Origin: Holophagaceae bacterium
GTDB taxonomy: Bacteria > Acidobacteriota > Holophagae > Holophagales > Holophagaceae
Assembly (NCBI GenBank): GCA_016710635.1
Contig: JADJVL010000014.1
Coordinates: 1-64,000 of the forward strand
Length of the DNA stretch: 64,000 nucleotides
Direction: 5' to 3'
This document shows, one piece after another, positions 41,750 to 50,780 of the stretch. The notes beneath the pieces are model-generated. The model saw only the letters and a program-made list of their open reading frames with translations, ran no database searches and was not told the DNA's origin. Every line of letters begins with the position of its first letter. The first letter of the stretch is position 1. The position numbers were made by a program, and so were the translations under genes.

Positions 41750-43294
41750 ATGAATCCGGATCTTCTGTTCGCCGAGGCCTTCCGGCTCCAGCAGCGGGGC
41801 GCGCTGTTGGAGGCGGAGGCGGCTTATCGGCAACTGCTGGCGCTGCGGCCGGCCCACTCGGATGGCCGGCTCAACCTGGGCGCCGTCCTGGCGGCGGCGG
41901 GCAGGCCCCTGGAGGCCGCCACCGAATTCCAGGAGGTGGTGCGGCTGAATCCAAGGGAGGCGCGGGGCTGGGCCAACCTCGGCGTCGCCCTGCGGAAGGC
42001 GGGAGACCCCGAAGCCGCTGCGGCCGCCTATGAACAGGCGGGCCGACTGAACCCGGATTCGGCGCCCCTGCATCTCAACCTGGGGAACCTGCGGCTCCAG
42101 CTGGGGCAGCCCGCCGAGGCCCTGGCCCACTTCCAGCGCCTGCCGGCCCTGGTCCCCGACCGCCCTTCTGCCTGGCTTGGCATCGCCACGGCCCTGGACG
42201 ACCTGGGCCGCACGGAGGAGGCCCTCGCCTTCCTGGACCAGGTGCTGGCGAAAGCACCCGGTCTTCCCGAATACCTGCTGAATCGCGGCGTCCTCTGCCT
42301 CTCCTTGAACCGCCCCCTCGAAGCGGAGGCCGCGCTTCGTGCCGCCCTGGCGCGCGATCCTTCCCTGGCGGAGGCCGAGTACGCCCTGGGCCTGGCCCGG
42401 TTGCTCCAGGGTGATCTCGGCGGGGGCTTCGCGGGCTACGAGGCCCGGTGGCGGCGCAAGGATCCGCCCCAGCCTCCGCCTCGAAGCGAAGCACCCCGTT
42501 GGCGGGGGGAACCCCTGGCCGGGCGCACCCTGCTGGTGCATGCGGAGCAGGGAATGGGGGATCTCATCCAGATGGCCCAGCTGCTGAGGCGGATCGAAGG
42601 GGGCACCGTGCTGTTCCAGGTCTGGCCGCCCCTGGTGAGGCTTTTCGAGGGCCTTGCCGGCGCCACCAGGATCCTGTCCGCCGGGCAGCCGTTGCCACCC
42701 CACGACTGCATCATTCCCGCCTTGAGCCTGCCCCTGGCCCTGGGTCTCAAGCTTGAGGATCTGGGCGGGCTCGGGCCCTATTTGCACGCAGACCCGGACG
42801 CGGTGGAAGCCGTGCGCCGGAGTCTGCCCGAGGGCTCCGGGGCATGGACGGGGCTTTGCTGGCGGGGTCGTCCTGAGCACGCCAACGACCGGCGGCGCTC
42901 CCTGCCCCCCGGCTTGCTTCGGCCGCTCCTGGAACTGCCGGGCCTTCACTGGGCGAGCCTTCAGAAGGACGGGCGCGCAGAGGAACTTGCAGCCCTTGGC
43001 GGGCCGCTGGATCTTGGTTCCGGGTTCCAGGATTTTGCCGAGGCCGCCGCGGCGGTGGCGGCGTTGGAGCGTGTGGTCACGGTGGACACGGCCATCGCCC
43101 ACCTCGCCGGGGCTCTCGGCAAGCCGACGCTGCTGCTGCTGCCCTTTGCGCCGGATCCCCGATGGATGCTGGATCGCGAGGACAGCCCGTGGTACCCCAG
43201 CCTGAGGCTGGTCCGTCAGCCGACGCCCGGGGCCTGGGGACCGGTGGTGGCGCGGGTGGGCGAAATCCTGAGCGCCGCGCCCGGGGCCCTCTGA
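41750..43294 (+). CDS. TPR protein with C-terminal glycosyltransferase-9-like domain
   Basis: 514 residues, GGAG before ATG. About six TPR units in residues 1-230 (for example ARGWANLGVALRKAGDPEAAAAAYEQAGRLNPDSAPLHLNLGNLRLQLGQPAEALAHFQ). A C-terminal domain follows with LLVHAEQGMGDLIQMAQLLRRI, WTGLCWRGRPEHANDRRRSLP and ERVVTVDTAIAHLAGALGKPTLLLLPFAPDPRW, which resembles the donor-binding part of ADP-heptose/GT9-type enzymes (VDTAxAHLAGALGxP). A protein or glycan glycosylation role is inferred. Confidence 0.82.
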   Translation: MNPDLLFAEAFRLQQRGALLEAEAAYRQLLALRPAHSDGRLNLGAVLAAAGRPLEAATEFQEVVRLNPREARGWANLGVALRKAGDPEAAAAAYEQAGRLNPDSAPLHLNLGNLRLQLGQPAEALAHFQRLPALVPDRPSAWLGIATALDDLGRTEEALAFLDQVLAKAPGLPEYLLNRGVLCLSLNRPLEAEAALRAALARDPSLAEAEYALGLARLLQGDLGGGFAGYEARWRRKDPPQPPPRSEAPRWRGEPLAGRTLLVHAEQGMGDLIQMAQLLRRIEGGTVLFQVWPPLVRLFEGLAGATRILSAGQPLPPHDCIIPALSLPLALGLKLEDLGGLGPYLHADPDAVEAVRRSLPEGSGAWTGLCWRGRPEHANDRRRSLPPGLLRPLLELPGLHWASLQKDGRAEELAALGGPLDLGSGFQDFAEAAAAVAALERVVTVDTAIAHLAGALGKPTLLLLPFAPDPRWMLDREDSPWYPSLRLVRQPTPGAWGPVVARVGEILSAAPGAL

Positions 43295-43361
43295 AACCTT
43301 TCGTACCCTGGCACCATGATCGTTCTGTCCCCGCGCCGGGGACCTGCATGAGGTGCGCACG

Positions 43362-44885
43362 ATGAATCGGCACATGAAACAAGTGCTTGGGCTTTCGGCC
43401 TTCGCCGCGGGGTGCATGGCCCTGGGCATGGGCCTCAGCTACCGCTGGGTGGGCCAGGCCCAGGAAGAGAAGCCCGTGGTGGTGGACGCCAAGGGGCTGG
43501 ACCGCCTTCCGCCCATCGCGGAAGTCGCCGAGAAGCTGAACCCCACCGTCGTGGCCATCACCAACACGAGTTTCGTGAAAACGGATGGACGGGGGCCGGA
43601 TGGCAATCCTTTCGGCGACGAGTTCTTCAACTGGTTCTTTGGCCCCGGCGGGCCGCAGCAGCAGCCCCGGCGGCGTGGCGACGACGAGCAGCGGGCAGTG
43701 TCCGGAGGTTCGGGCGTCATCATTTCCAGCGACGGCAAGGTGCTCACCAACGCGCACGTGGTGGATGGCATCCGGGGTTCCGACGTGAAGCTGGAGGTCA
43801 AGATGTCCGATGGCAGGACCTACCCGGCCACCGTACTGGGCAAGGACAAGGAGTTGGACATCGCCCTGATCAAGATCGGCGCCACCCATTTGCCTTTTGC
43901 CAAGCTCGGTGAATCCGACGGCCTCCGCATCGGAGAATGGGTCGTGGCCATCGGGAATCCGCTGGGCCTGGAGCACACGGTCACCCAGGGGATCATCAGC
44001 GCCAAAGGCCGCAAGCTCATGGGCGGCGTGGAATCCTTCCTCCAGACCGATGCCGCCATCAACCGGGGCAACAGCGGCGGCCCCCTGCTCAACCTGCGGG
44101 GCGAGGTCGTCGGCATCAACACCGCCATCCGTCCCGACGGCCAGAACATCGGCTTCGCGGTGCCCATCGACATGATCAAGCGGGTCCTGAAGGACCTGGA
44201 GAGCGGCCGGCCGGTGAAGCGGGGCGCCCTGGGCGTGACCACCGCGCCCCTCGACGCCACGTACCAGGAGGCCCTGGGCGTGAAGCAGGGCGTCGTGATC
44301 AGCGATGTGAACAAGGGGCAGGCCGCCGAGAAGGCCGGAGTGCGCCGCCTGGACGTGATCACCACGGTGGATGGCCAGAAGGTGGCCTCCCCGGACGAGC
44401 TGGTCCTGGCCATCAGCCAGCGCCGGGCTGGCGAAACGGTCCGCCTTGGCGTCATCCGGGACGGCAAGCCGGTGGACCTGAGCGTGGTGCTCGGCGACCG
44501 CAAGGATCTGCAGCCCAAGGGCCAGGGGCAGGGCGGCGAAGAGGAAGAAGAGGAGCGCGGCAGTACGGAAAGACCTGGGGGCAAGGAAGGAAACCTGGAA
44601 AAGTCGTACGGCTTCACCGTCGAGCCCCTGAATCCCGCCAACCGTCACAGCTACCGCATCGAGGAGGACGTGAAAGGCGTGGTCGTGACCTCCGTATCGG
44701 CCCGTTCCGGCGCCGCCGACAAGGGTCTCGCTCCGGGTCTGGTGATCACGGCGGTGGGCACCCAGAATGTCGCTTCCGTACAGGAGTTCATGGCCCAGGT
44801 CCGGAAGGCGGGCAACAAGCCGCTCCTGGTGCTGGTCCGCTTCCAGAGGGGACAGCAGACCACTCTGGCCATTCCCCCCCGCTAA
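43362..44885 (+). CDS. degP: Periplasmic serine protease HtrA/DegP
   Basis: 507 residues; the start at 43362 has GAGG upstream and a GTG nine bases earlier is an alternative. N-terminal signal or anchor helix (GLSAFAAGCMALGMGLSY). Trypsin-like domain with triad His132 (TNAHVV), Asp166 (ELDIALIKI) and Ser238 (NRGNSGGPL). Two PDZ domains follow (RGALGVTTAPLDATYQEALGVKQGVVISDVNKGQAAEKAGVR and KGVVVTSVSARSGAADKGLAPGLVITAVG). An acidic run GGEEEEEERG separates them. It degrades or refolds damaged envelope proteins. A strong terminator follows. Confidence 0.95.
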   Translation: MNRHMKQVLGLSAFAAGCMALGMGLSYRWVGQAQEEKPVVVDAKGLDRLPPIAEVAEKLNPTVVAITNTSFVKTDGRGPDGNPFGDEFFNWFFGPGGPQQQPRRRGDDEQRAVSGGSGVIISSDGKVLTNAHVVDGIRGSDVKLEVKMSDGRTYPATVLGKDKELDIALIKIGATHLPFAKLGESDGLRIGEWVVAIGNPLGLEHTVTQGIISAKGRKLMGGVESFLQTDAAINRGNSGGPLLNLRGEVVGINTAIRPDGQNIGFAVPIDMIKRVLKDLESGRPVKRGALGVTTAPLDATYQEALGVKQGVVISDVNKGQAAEKAGVRRLDVITTVDGQKVASPDELVLAISQRRAGETVRLGVIRDGKPVDLSVVLGDRKDLQPKGQGQGGEEEEEERGSTERPGGKEGNLEKSYGFTVEPLNPANRHSYRIEEDVKGVVVTSVSARSGAADKGLAPGLVITAVGTQNVASVQEFMAQVRKAGNKPLLVLVRFQRGQQTTLAIPPR

Positions 44886-44901
44886 AGTCCTTGGAGTCCA
44901 A

Positions 44902-44929
44902 GCGCCGTCCAGCCCCCCCTGGACGGCGC
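44902..44929 (+). terminator. Terminator-like hairpin after degP
   Basis: GCGCCGTCCAG (44902-44912) and CTGGACGGCGC (44919-44929), perfect 11-bp stem, loop of six C. The downstream T tract is weak (AATTCTTT). Confidence 0.7.
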
Positions 44930-45010
44930 AATTCTTTGATCCATGGATTTTGTGGCCCCCGCCAGGGCCATCGGGTCTAAACTCGTCAGTCCACCCATTA
45001 GGATTGCCCA

Positions 45011-46960
45011 ATGGCCAGCCGCCTCCTCCTCGTGGACAACGACCGGAGCTTTCTGAAGGATCACCAGGTCAGCCTGGAGGCCGCCTTCGACATCGACGTG
45101 TTGAGCAGTCCCGAGTCAGCCATCGCCAAGCTGGAAGGCGGCGGCTACGCGGCGGTCCTCATCAGTGTGGAGGTGGCGGAGAACAAGGGCTACGCCCTGT
45201 GTTCGGCCGTCCGGAAGAGCCCAAAGCTCGGCGACCTCAAGGTGGCCCTCATCAGCGCCAAGGCCACGGAGGAGGAATACAAGCGGCACCAGAGTCTGAA
45301 GGGCAAGGCGGACCTCTACCTCCACAAGCCCATCAGCCCGACCCAGCTGGTGGAGGCCCTGGGCGTCCTGGCGCCCCCTCGGGCCGTGGATCCCGACAAT
45401 CCCCTGGGGGACCTATCGGATCTCGGTGCCGGGGACGACTGGCTGGACAGCCTCAAGTCGGATCTCGCGGAGGACCTGGCGTCTCCCGCCCCGCCGCCCG
45501 CCGCGCCGACCTCAGCGCCCGCCAAGACCATGGCCATCTCCGCGGACATGCTGCGGGAACTGACCGGCGGCGTGCCCATGGCGAAGGAGCCCAATCCCAG
45601 CGCCACGGGACCGCTTCCCATCCCGAGCCGGCCATCGATGGGTGCGGGAACTGGCACGGGCGCGGATCCGCGGGTCCCCGAGCTGGAGGCCCAGATCGCC
45701 GCCCTCAACGGCAGGATCCAGGAGGCTCAGGCCCAGGCCGCCTCCATGGAAGCCCACCTGAAGAACATGGAACAGGCCGTGGCGGACCGGGATTCCGCCA
45801 TCGGAGACCGGGACAAGGCTTTGGCTGAACGGGACGGCCTGCTCCAGGAGCGGGACCGCTTCATCCAGGAGCGCGACGCCAAGCTCCAGGACCGGGAGGC
45901 CGCCCTGGCGAAGGTCCAGATGGACTTCGAGGCCCTGAAGAGCACCCATGATTCCGTCACCCGGAACCTCGACGATCTGGAAAAGCGCCAGGCCGATGCC
46001 CAGGTCCTGCAGGGCCGGCTCGAGGCCGCGGAAGCCGCCGTCCACCAGTTTGAGGAGAACGCGGCCAAGGAGAACCCGGAAGGCTTGAAGGCCCAACTGC
46101 GGGAAGCCATGACGGAGCGGCAGGAGCTGCTCCAGCAGGTGGAAACCCTCAACGCACAGCTCGGCGAAAAGACCCAGCGCGTGGTGGACCTGATCAAGGA
46201 CCGCGACAAGCACCAGCAGGTCGCCATGAACCTAGAGGGCCGGATGGAGGAGTTCGAGGCCTTGAAGGCCCGGCACGAGGCCCTCGAAGCGGAACTGGCC
46301 GGGACCAAGGAGAAGGTGGCGGGCCTCGAAAAGACCAAGGGGGATCTCGAATCGGTCAAGACCGAACTCCTCCAGGGCAAGGCCGACCTGCAGAAGGCTC
46401 TGGAGGATGCCAAGGCAGAACATGCCTCGGCCGCCGCAACGCTGAAGGCCGAACACGACGAGGCGCTCCAGGCCAAGACCGTCGCCGCGGACGCCGCCGA
46501 AGAGAAGGCGAAATCCTACAAGGGCGAGATCGCGGGGCTGGAGGCCACGCTGAAGGGCCAGGGCCGGGACCTCGTGGAGATGGGCGGCCGGCTCGCCGAC
46601 AAGGACAAGGAAATCGAGGACCTGAAGGCGACGGCGACCGCCCATGCCGAACAGCTCGCCGTCAAGGAGGCGGAACTCGCGAAGGCCCTGGCCGACGCGG
46701 CCGCCCAGGCCGACGGCCTCAAGGCCCTCGAGCTCGAGCGCGATGGGCTGAAGGCCGAGGTGGCCGCCAAGTCAGTCTCCCTCGACAACGCCCAGGCGGA
46801 ACTCGCGGACGGGAAAGCGGCCTTGGCCGACCTCGAGCAGCAGCGTGGAGAGCTTTCCGAGAAACTGTCAGCCCACGGCGAGCACGTGGGCGCCGTCCAT
46901 GGTCTCCTGGACGAACTCGAGGGCCTGCTGGCGAAGCGCAAGGCCCTGAAAAAGCCCTGA
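45011..46960 (+). CDS. FrzS-like pseudo-receiver / coiled-coil protein
   Basis: 649 residues. The N-terminal CheY-like fold (RLLLVDNDRSFLKDHQVSLEAAFDIDVLSSPESAIAKLEGGGYAAVLISVEVAENKGYALCSAVR...LYLHKPISPTQLVEAL) has Ser52 where the phosphoacceptor Asp should be, so it is probably not phosphorylated. A linker of about 100 residues rich in Ala/Pro follows. Then comes a roughly 400-residue heptad-repeat coiled coil, including a repetitive block of DRDSAIGDRDKALAERDGLLQERDRF type. This architecture and the receiver wording match Myxococcus FrzS, a polar protein needed for pilus-driven motility. Role here is inferred. Confidence 0.82.
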   Translation: MASRLLLVDNDRSFLKDHQVSLEAAFDIDVLSSPESAIAKLEGGGYAAVLISVEVAENKGYALCSAVRKSPKLGDLKVALISAKATEEEYKRHQSLKGKADLYLHKPISPTQLVEALGVLAPPRAVDPDNPLGDLSDLGAGDDWLDSLKSDLAEDLASPAPPPAAPTSAPAKTMAISADMLRELTGGVPMAKEPNPSATGPLPIPSRPSMGAGTGTGADPRVPELEAQIAALNGRIQEAQAQAASMEAHLKNMEQAVADRDSAIGDRDKALAERDGLLQERDRFIQERDAKLQDREAALAKVQMDFEALKSTHDSVTRNLDDLEKRQADAQVLQGRLEAAEAAVHQFEENAAKENPEGLKAQLREAMTERQELLQQVETLNAQLGEKTQRVVDLIKDRDKHQQVAMNLEGRMEEFEALKARHEALEAELAGTKEKVAGLEKTKGDLESVKTELLQGKADLQKALEDAKAEHASAAATLKAEHDEALQAKTVAADAAEEKAKSYKGEIAGLEATLKGQGRDLVEMGGRLADKDKEIEDLKATATAHAEQLAVKEAELAKALADAAAQADGLKALELERDGLKAEVAAKSVSLDNAQAELADGKAALADLEQQRGELSEKLSAHGEHVGAVHGLLDELEGLLAKRKALKKP

Positions 46961-46963
46961 CGG

Positions 46964-48295
46964 ATGCACCCTGGGCCCATCTTCGCCATCGCGCTGCTGA
47001 TCGCGTTGACCGCCTTCTTCGTCTTCGCGGAGTTCTCCGCGGTGCGGGTGCGGGTGACCCAGCTCGAATCCCTTTTGGGGAAGGACCCCCGGGCAGCGCT
47101 GGCCCTGGACGTGCAGAAGGAGCTGGGGCGCCATCTGAGCGCCATCCAGGTCGGCATCGTCATCTGCGCCCTGGCCCTGGGCGCCGTGGGCGAAGAGTAT
47201 TTCGCGGCCCTCTTCCACCCGGTGCTGGCCCACCTCCCCTGGCCGAAGCTCGTGCTGCCCCTCTCAACGGCGCTGGCCCTGCTCGTGATGACCACCCTCC
47301 ACGTGGTGCTGGCGGAACTCGTGCCCCGGAACTTCGCCATCCGGGCCGCCGAGACCTGGAGCCTGCGCACGGCGGCGCCCCTCCTGTTCTGGTCCCGGAT
47401 CAGCTGGCCGCTGGCGGGGCTGCTCATCGCCCTCAGCCGCGTCGTCGAGCGCCTCTTCGGCGCGGCGCCCAGCGCGGACGACGAACACGGGGACCTGCAT
47501 CTGCCCAGCGAAGAGGAATTGAAGCGGATGCTGGAGCGCAGCCAGGCCTCCGGAAACCTGGAACTCTCCAAGGGCGAGCTGATTGAGAATCTCTTCCAGT
47601 TCTCCAAGCGCACCATCAAGGAAGTGGCGATTCCACGCAACGAGGTCGTCTGCTTTGACCTGACCCGCAGCCTGGCGGAGAATCTGGCCCTCGCGAGGGC
47701 CACGCCTCACACGCGGATCCCCGTGGTCGAGGGCGACCTGGACCGGGTGGTCGGCGTGGTGCACCTGAAGGAGCTGCTCTGGTCCCTCCATGAGAGCGAC
47801 CAGGACGTGGACCTCCGCGCCCTGGCGCGGCCCGCCTTCCTGGTGCCGGAGATGCGGCGCATCCAGGACCTGCTCCTGGACTTCCAGTCCCAGCAGCAGC
47901 ATCTCGCCCTGGTGGTGAACGAGCACGGCGGCGTGGACGGGCTCGTCACCCTCGAGGATGTCCTCGAAGAGCTGGTCGGGGAGATCCAGGACGAATTCGA
48001 CCGGGAGGCGATCCAGCTGCGCCGCACCCGGAGCGGCGCGTGGCTGGCCCAGGGCGGCGTGAAGCTGGAGCAGCTTCAGGACCACCTCGCCCTCGAGCTG
48101 GAGTCCGCGGAGGGGGCCGTGAGCCTGGGGGGCTTCTTCCAGGAGCAGCTGGGACGGGTCCTGCGGGTGGGGGACGAGCTCAAGGTGGAGGGCTGGCGCA
48201 TCCGCGTCCTCTCCATGCAGGGCCTCGCGCCGGGCCAGTTCCTGCTCCGGCCTTCGGAACCGCCGGCGGCGGACGAGACCGATGACGGCCCTTGA
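46964..48295 (+). CDS. CNNM/CorC-type membrane protein with CBS domains
   Basis: 443 residues, three bases after the previous stop. N-terminal DUF21 membrane domain (IFAIALLIALTAFFVFAEFSAVRVRVTQLESLL...LPLSTALALLVMTTLHVVLAELVPRNFAIRAAE). A CBS pair follows (FSKRTIKEVAIPRNEVVCFDLTRSLAENLALARATPHTRIPVVEGDLDRVVGVVHLKELL and HLALVVNEHGGVDGLVTLEDVLEELVGEIQDEFD), then a C-terminal CorC/HlyC domain. Members move or regulate Mg2+. The stop lies inside the following gene (14-bp overlap). Confidence 0.9.
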   Translation: MHPGPIFAIALLIALTAFFVFAEFSAVRVRVTQLESLLGKDPRAALALDVQKELGRHLSAIQVGIVICALALGAVGEEYFAALFHPVLAHLPWPKLVLPLSTALALLVMTTLHVVLAELVPRNFAIRAAETWSLRTAAPLLFWSRISWPLAGLLIALSRVVERLFGAAPSADDEHGDLHLPSEEELKRMLERSQASGNLELSKGELIENLFQFSKRTIKEVAIPRNEVVCFDLTRSLAENLALARATPHTRIPVVEGDLDRVVGVVHLKELLWSLHESDQDVDLRALARPAFLVPEMRRIQDLLLDFQSQQQHLALVVNEHGGVDGLVTLEDVLEELVGEIQDEFDREAIQLRRTRSGAWLAQGGVKLEQLQDHLALELESAEGAVSLGGFFQEQLGRVLRVGDELKVEGWRIRVLSMQGLAPGQFLLRPSEPPAADETDDGP

Positions 48296-49103
48296 CGGTT
48301 TCCTGCTGGCGGCGGGCCTCGGCACCCGCATGGGGCCGCTCTCCCTCGCCCTGCCCAAGCCGGCCTGGACGCTGCGCGGCAAGGCCCTGCTCCAGTGGGG
48401 CGCCGAGGACCTGCGCCGCGCGGGGTTCCAGAGGCTGGCCTGCAATGCCCACCTGCTCACCCCCCGGCTCCGCACGGTGGCGCACGGGCTGGAAGTCTTC
48501 GAGGAGCCCGCGCTCCTCGGCAGCGCCGGCGGCCTGCGCCACGCCGTCGGGCGGACCGCGGGGCCGTTGGCGGTGTGGAACGCCGATGCCGTGGCCAAAG
48601 TGCCCTGGGAGGTCCTGACGCAGGGCCACCGGGGGCTGGAGGGTGAGTTGGACTGGCTCCTGGTCCCTCATCCCGGCGGACCCTGGACGCCGGTGTGGCT
48701 GGACCCCGAGGACCGGGTGCTGCCCCGGGGCGAGACGGGCCGGGGCCCCTACCATTTCACCGGCGCGAGCCTCTGGTCCGCGACGGCCCTGGCCCGCATC
48801 CCGGAAGGTGCTTCGGATCTGGCGCCCCTGCTGCCGCTCCTCCACCACCGTGGCCTCGTGGCTGAGCCTTTTCCCTGGCGGGAGATCGGCACCCCGGGCG
48901 CCCTCATCGCCGCCGCCGCCGAACTCGCCCCGGAGGCTGAGGGCCGGCTGGCCGGGTGCTACGTCCACCCCGAAGCCCACCCCGCCGGAAACCTGCGCCG
49001 CTGCGTCCTGGGCCCCGGCGCGGCGCCTCCCGCCGCCATCCAGGACGAAAACGCCTTCTGGTTCGAAGAGGAGGGCCGGCAGGTCCGCCTCGCCTTACCC
49101 TGA
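48282..49103 (+). CDS. Sugar-1-phosphate nucleotidyltransferase (MurU-like)
   Basis: 273 residues. Nucleotide-binding signature FLLAAGLGTRMGPLSLALPKPAWTLRGKALLQWG and product-site sequence ALLGSAGGLRHAV...LAVWNADAV. The pairing with an AmgK-like kinase four bases downstream matches the MurU-AmgK route, in which MurNAc-1-phosphate is turned into UDP-MurNAc for wall recycling. MurU itself is shorter (about 225 residues). The last 50 residues here (GCYVHPEAHPAGNLRRCVLGPGA) look like a short left-handed-helix-type tail, so a mannose-1-phosphate enzyme remains possible. Confidence 0.82.
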   Translation: MTALDGFLLAAGLGTRMGPLSLALPKPAWTLRGKALLQWGAEDLRRAGFQRLACNAHLLTPRLRTVAHGLEVFEEPALLGSAGGLRHAVGRTAGPLAVWNADAVAKVPWEVLTQGHRGLEGELDWLLVPHPGGPWTPVWLDPEDRVLPRGETGRGPYHFTGASLWSATALARIPEGASDLAPLLPLLHHRGLVAEPFPWREIGTPGALIAAAAELAPEAEGRLAGCYVHPEAHPAGNLRRCVLGPGAAPPAAIQDENAFWFEEEGRQVRLALP

Positions 49104-49107
49104 AGCC

Positions 49108-50121
49108 ATGGATTCCCGCCTCGAAGCCGCCCTTGATCGCTGGGCCTGCGCCAATCCCCGGCCCCTGGCCGGCGATGCGGGGACGCGGCGGTACTTCCGG
49201 GTGGACCATCCCCAGCTGGGCACGGCGATCCTCGTGTTGCACCCCCTGGACGAGGCTGGGCGTGCCGACGAGACCTACTTCGAATTCCGCGCCCTCCAGG
49301 CCTATCTGGATCCGGTCCTGCGCGTGCCCACCATCCTCCAGGCCCACGATGGGGACCGTTGCCTGCTCCTGGAGGACCTGGGCGACGTGAGCCTGGAGGA
49401 GCGCCTGACCACCCACCCGGAAGAGGAGCAGGCCTGGGCGATGAAGGCGGGCTGGGTGCTCGCGACCTGGCTCGGCCCCCTCACCCTGGGCGCGCCGCCC
49501 CGGTCCTTCTTCATGGCCCGCAGTTTCGACGAGCCCAAGTTCGCCTTCGAATGGTCCTTTTGTCGGGAGCATTTCTTTCAGGAATTTCTGCAGAAGGATC
49601 CCCCGCGCTGGCTGGACCGGCTGATGGAGGACCTCCACGAATCCCAGGCGGGGCGGGCGAATTTTCTCGCCCACCGGGATTTCCATGTCCGGAACCTCAT
49701 GGTGCAAGGGGACCGGCTCGTGGTCATCGACTTCCAGGACGCCCGCCGCGGCGCCGCGACCTACGACCTGGCGAGTATCCTCTACGACGGCTACTGGGAC
49801 TGGAGTCCGGAAGCCGGGCGCCTGCTCGTGGCCGCGGTGCGCCAGGAGCTGGGCTGGTCGGATTCGGACCTGTGGGAGGAGCTGAACCTCAGCGCCGTGC
49901 AGCGGAACCTGAAGGCCCTTGGGACCTTCGGCTTCCAGCTCCTGCACCGGGGCAAGGCCCGCTTCGCACCGGCCATCCCGCGCACGCTGCGCCATCTGCG
50001 CGGGCACTTCCAGCGAATGCACCATGGGGAAGGCGTGCTCGCGGCGGAGAACTGGTTGCGGGTTGCGGAAAAACGGCTCTTCAAGTTGCCGGGGGACGAT
50101 GCGGCGGAGACCGCCGGCTGA
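49108..50121 (+). CDS. Aminoglycoside-phosphotransferase-fold sugar kinase (AmgK-like)
   Basis: 337 residues. Bilobal kinase fold: GDAGTRRYFRVDHPQLG at the N-lobe, CLLLEDLGDVSLEERL hinge, catalytic loop LAHRDFHVRNLMV (HxDxxxxN) and metal site VVIDFQDARRGAATYDLASILYD. AmgK phosphorylates MurNAc or GlcNAc at C1; the adjacent MurU-like gene makes this the likely role, a fosfomycin-insensitive UDP-MurNAc salvage path known in Pseudomonas. Confidence 0.85.
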   Translation: MDSRLEAALDRWACANPRPLAGDAGTRRYFRVDHPQLGTAILVLHPLDEAGRADETYFEFRALQAYLDPVLRVPTILQAHDGDRCLLLEDLGDVSLEERLTTHPEEEQAWAMKAGWVLATWLGPLTLGAPPRSFFMARSFDEPKFAFEWSFCREHFFQEFLQKDPPRWLDRLMEDLHESQAGRANFLAHRDFHVRNLMVQGDRLVVIDFQDARRGAATYDLASILYDGYWDWSPEAGRLLVAAVRQELGWSDSDLWEELNLSAVQRNLKALGTFGFQLLHRGKARFAPAIPRTLRHLRGHFQRMHHGEGVLAAENWLRVAEKRLFKLPGDDAAETAG

Positions 50122-50133
50122 CCGCCCGGGGAA

Positions 50134-50688
50134 TCAACGGGGGATCCACTCCACGTCCGGCACGCCCTGGACGGCGTTCTCCGCCCGGGCGAGGGCGAAG
50201 AGCCAGTCACTGAGGCGGTTGATGTAGACCAGGACATCCATGGGCACGGGCTCCTCCGCGTTCAGCGCCACGATGTCGCGTTCGGCGCGGCGGCAGACCG
50301 TGCGGGCCAGGTGGGCGTGGCTCGAGGCGGCGGAACCGCCGGGAAGCACGAAGTGCTTCATGGGGGGGGCCAGGGCCGTCAGGCGGTCGATGTCCTGCTC
50401 CATGTCCGGGATCTCCCAGGTCGGCTTGGTCATCTTCTCCCCCAGGGCGTCGAGGCGGCTGGAGGGCGTGGCCAGGATGGCGCCGAGGACGAAGAGGTCG
50501 TGCTGCACCTGCTCGAGGGCGGTCCCGGCGGCGGCCTTGTCCGAGGCGTGGAGCCGGAGGACGCCGATGACGCTGTTCAGCTCGTCCAGGGCGCCGTAGG
50601 CCATCAGCCGCTGATGGCTCTTGTTGACCCGGTCTCCGCCAAAGAGGCCGGTCATGCCTTCGTCACCCGTGCGCGTGTAGAGCTTCAT
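50134..50688 (-). CDS. Cob(I)alamin adenosyltransferase (PduO type)
   Basis: 184 residues. MKLYTRTGDEGMTGLFGGDRVNKSHQRLMAYGALDELNSVIGVLR contains the ATP-binding TRTGDEGxTGL motif; HFVLPGGSAASSHAHLARTVCRRAERD is the second signature. It transfers the adenosyl group of ATP to Co(I) cobalamin. The start at 50688 has GAGG upstream; a longer reading adds 16 residues without homology. Convergent with the AmgK-like gene. Confidence 0.95.
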   Translation of the reverse strand: MKLYTRTGDEGMTGLFGGDRVNKSHQRLMAYGALDELNSVIGVLRLHASDKAAAGTALEQVQHDLFVLGAILATPSSRLDALGEKMTKPTWEIPDMEQDIDRLTALAPPMKHFVLPGGSAASSHAHLARTVCRRAERDIVALNAEEPVPMDVLVYINRLSDWLFALARAENAVQGVPDVEWIPR

Positions 50689-50780
50689 GAGGGCCTCGCT
50701 GCATCCCAGGCTCAGCCCAATGGCCCCGGGACTCAAGGCCCAGGACGCTGGACAGCCGTTTCAGATTCCGGTCAACGGCC

